A stretch of DNA of 7,204 nucleotides, from contig JAICRQ010000168.1 of NCBI GenBank assembly GCA_025966435.1, positions 1-7,204 on the forward strand. Reading direction: 5' to 3'. A program made the position numbers and the translations under genes. Positions 7,104-7,204 of this stretch are shown piece by piece. The first letter of the stretch is position 1; each line of letters begins with the position of its first letter. The notes beneath the pieces are model-generated. The model was not told where the DNA came from, ran no database searches, and saw nothing but the letters and a program-made list of their open reading frames with translations. The stretch comes from Anaerolineales bacterium (lineage in GTDB: Bacteria; Chloroflexota; Anaerolineae; Anaerolineales; Villigracilaceae).

Positions 7104-7204
7104 TGAACTCTTCCCTGCCTAACCGGTACAGCGGGCGTGACATTGCCCGTAAGACCGCCTGGGGATTTATCTGGAATTTTTCCGCGTATTTTCTGGGAAA
7201 GATT
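7103..7204 (+). CDS. N-terminus of a probable polysaccharide flippase (Wzx/MATE-like), 3' partial
   Basis: The ATG at 7103-7105 shares its A with the TGA (7101-7103) of the preceding gene, giving a TGATG junction. GAGG at 7089-7092 is 10 bases upstream. The 34 residues that fit in the window start with a polar, basic leader (NRYSGRDIARKTAW) running into what looks like the first membrane helix (WGFIWNFSAYFLGKI). This arrangement, with A-x-x-x-x-W-G-x-x-W and a lysine near the helix end, is typical of oligosaccharide flippases of the Wzx/RfbX group, which move lipid-linked repeat units across the inner membrane. The neighbouring polymerase-type gene supports this. The fragment is short, so the family call is tentative while the coding call is firm. 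Confidence 0.6.
   Translation, partial: MNSSLPNRYSGRDIARKTAWGFIWNFSAYFLGKI

Overview
The window is a piece of a bacterial cell-surface polysaccharide locus, with every gene on the + strand. The source looks like an environmental bacterium of moderate GC content. The secreted protein at 3672-4787 has a Thr/Pro-rich linker of the TPVPTLT type behind its membrane anchor, and this style is common in Anaerolineae (Chloroflexota). That assignment is inference only; nothing in the window fixes the phylum.

Layout: (1) the last 45 codons of an unrecognised protein with a hydrophobic C-terminus (1-138); (2) an 824-residue protein that joins an N-terminal protein-kinase-like domain to a large multi-spanning membrane region (165-2639); (3) a 280-residue integral membrane protein with a conserved-looking, Glu-rich EEISWGER motif (2712-3554); (4) a 117-base gap holding a nested inverted repeat; (5) a membrane-anchored extracellular protein with six cysteines (3672-4787); (6) a PAPS-type sulfotransferase starting on the base after the previous stop codon (4788-5564); (7) an O-antigen ligase/polymerase-type membrane protein (5634-7103); (8) the first 34 codons of a probable polysaccharide flippase (7103-7204, cut by the window end), whose ATG overlaps the preceding TGA.

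Taken together: the Wzy/WaaL-type protein and the probable Wzx-type flippase suggest lipid-linked repeat-unit export and polymerisation, and the sulfotransferase suggests that the glycan or another surface molecule is sulfated. The kinase-like membrane protein, the EEISWGER protein and the anchored six-cysteine protein have no function I can name. They are the parts most likely to hold new biology. The tight spacing (0 to 117 bases between genes, two junctions that touch or overlap) and the lack of convincing internal terminators fit one transcription unit. The only non-coding stretches are short (26, 72, 117 and 69 bases). No RNA gene, CRISPR array, insertion sequence or clear promoter was seen.
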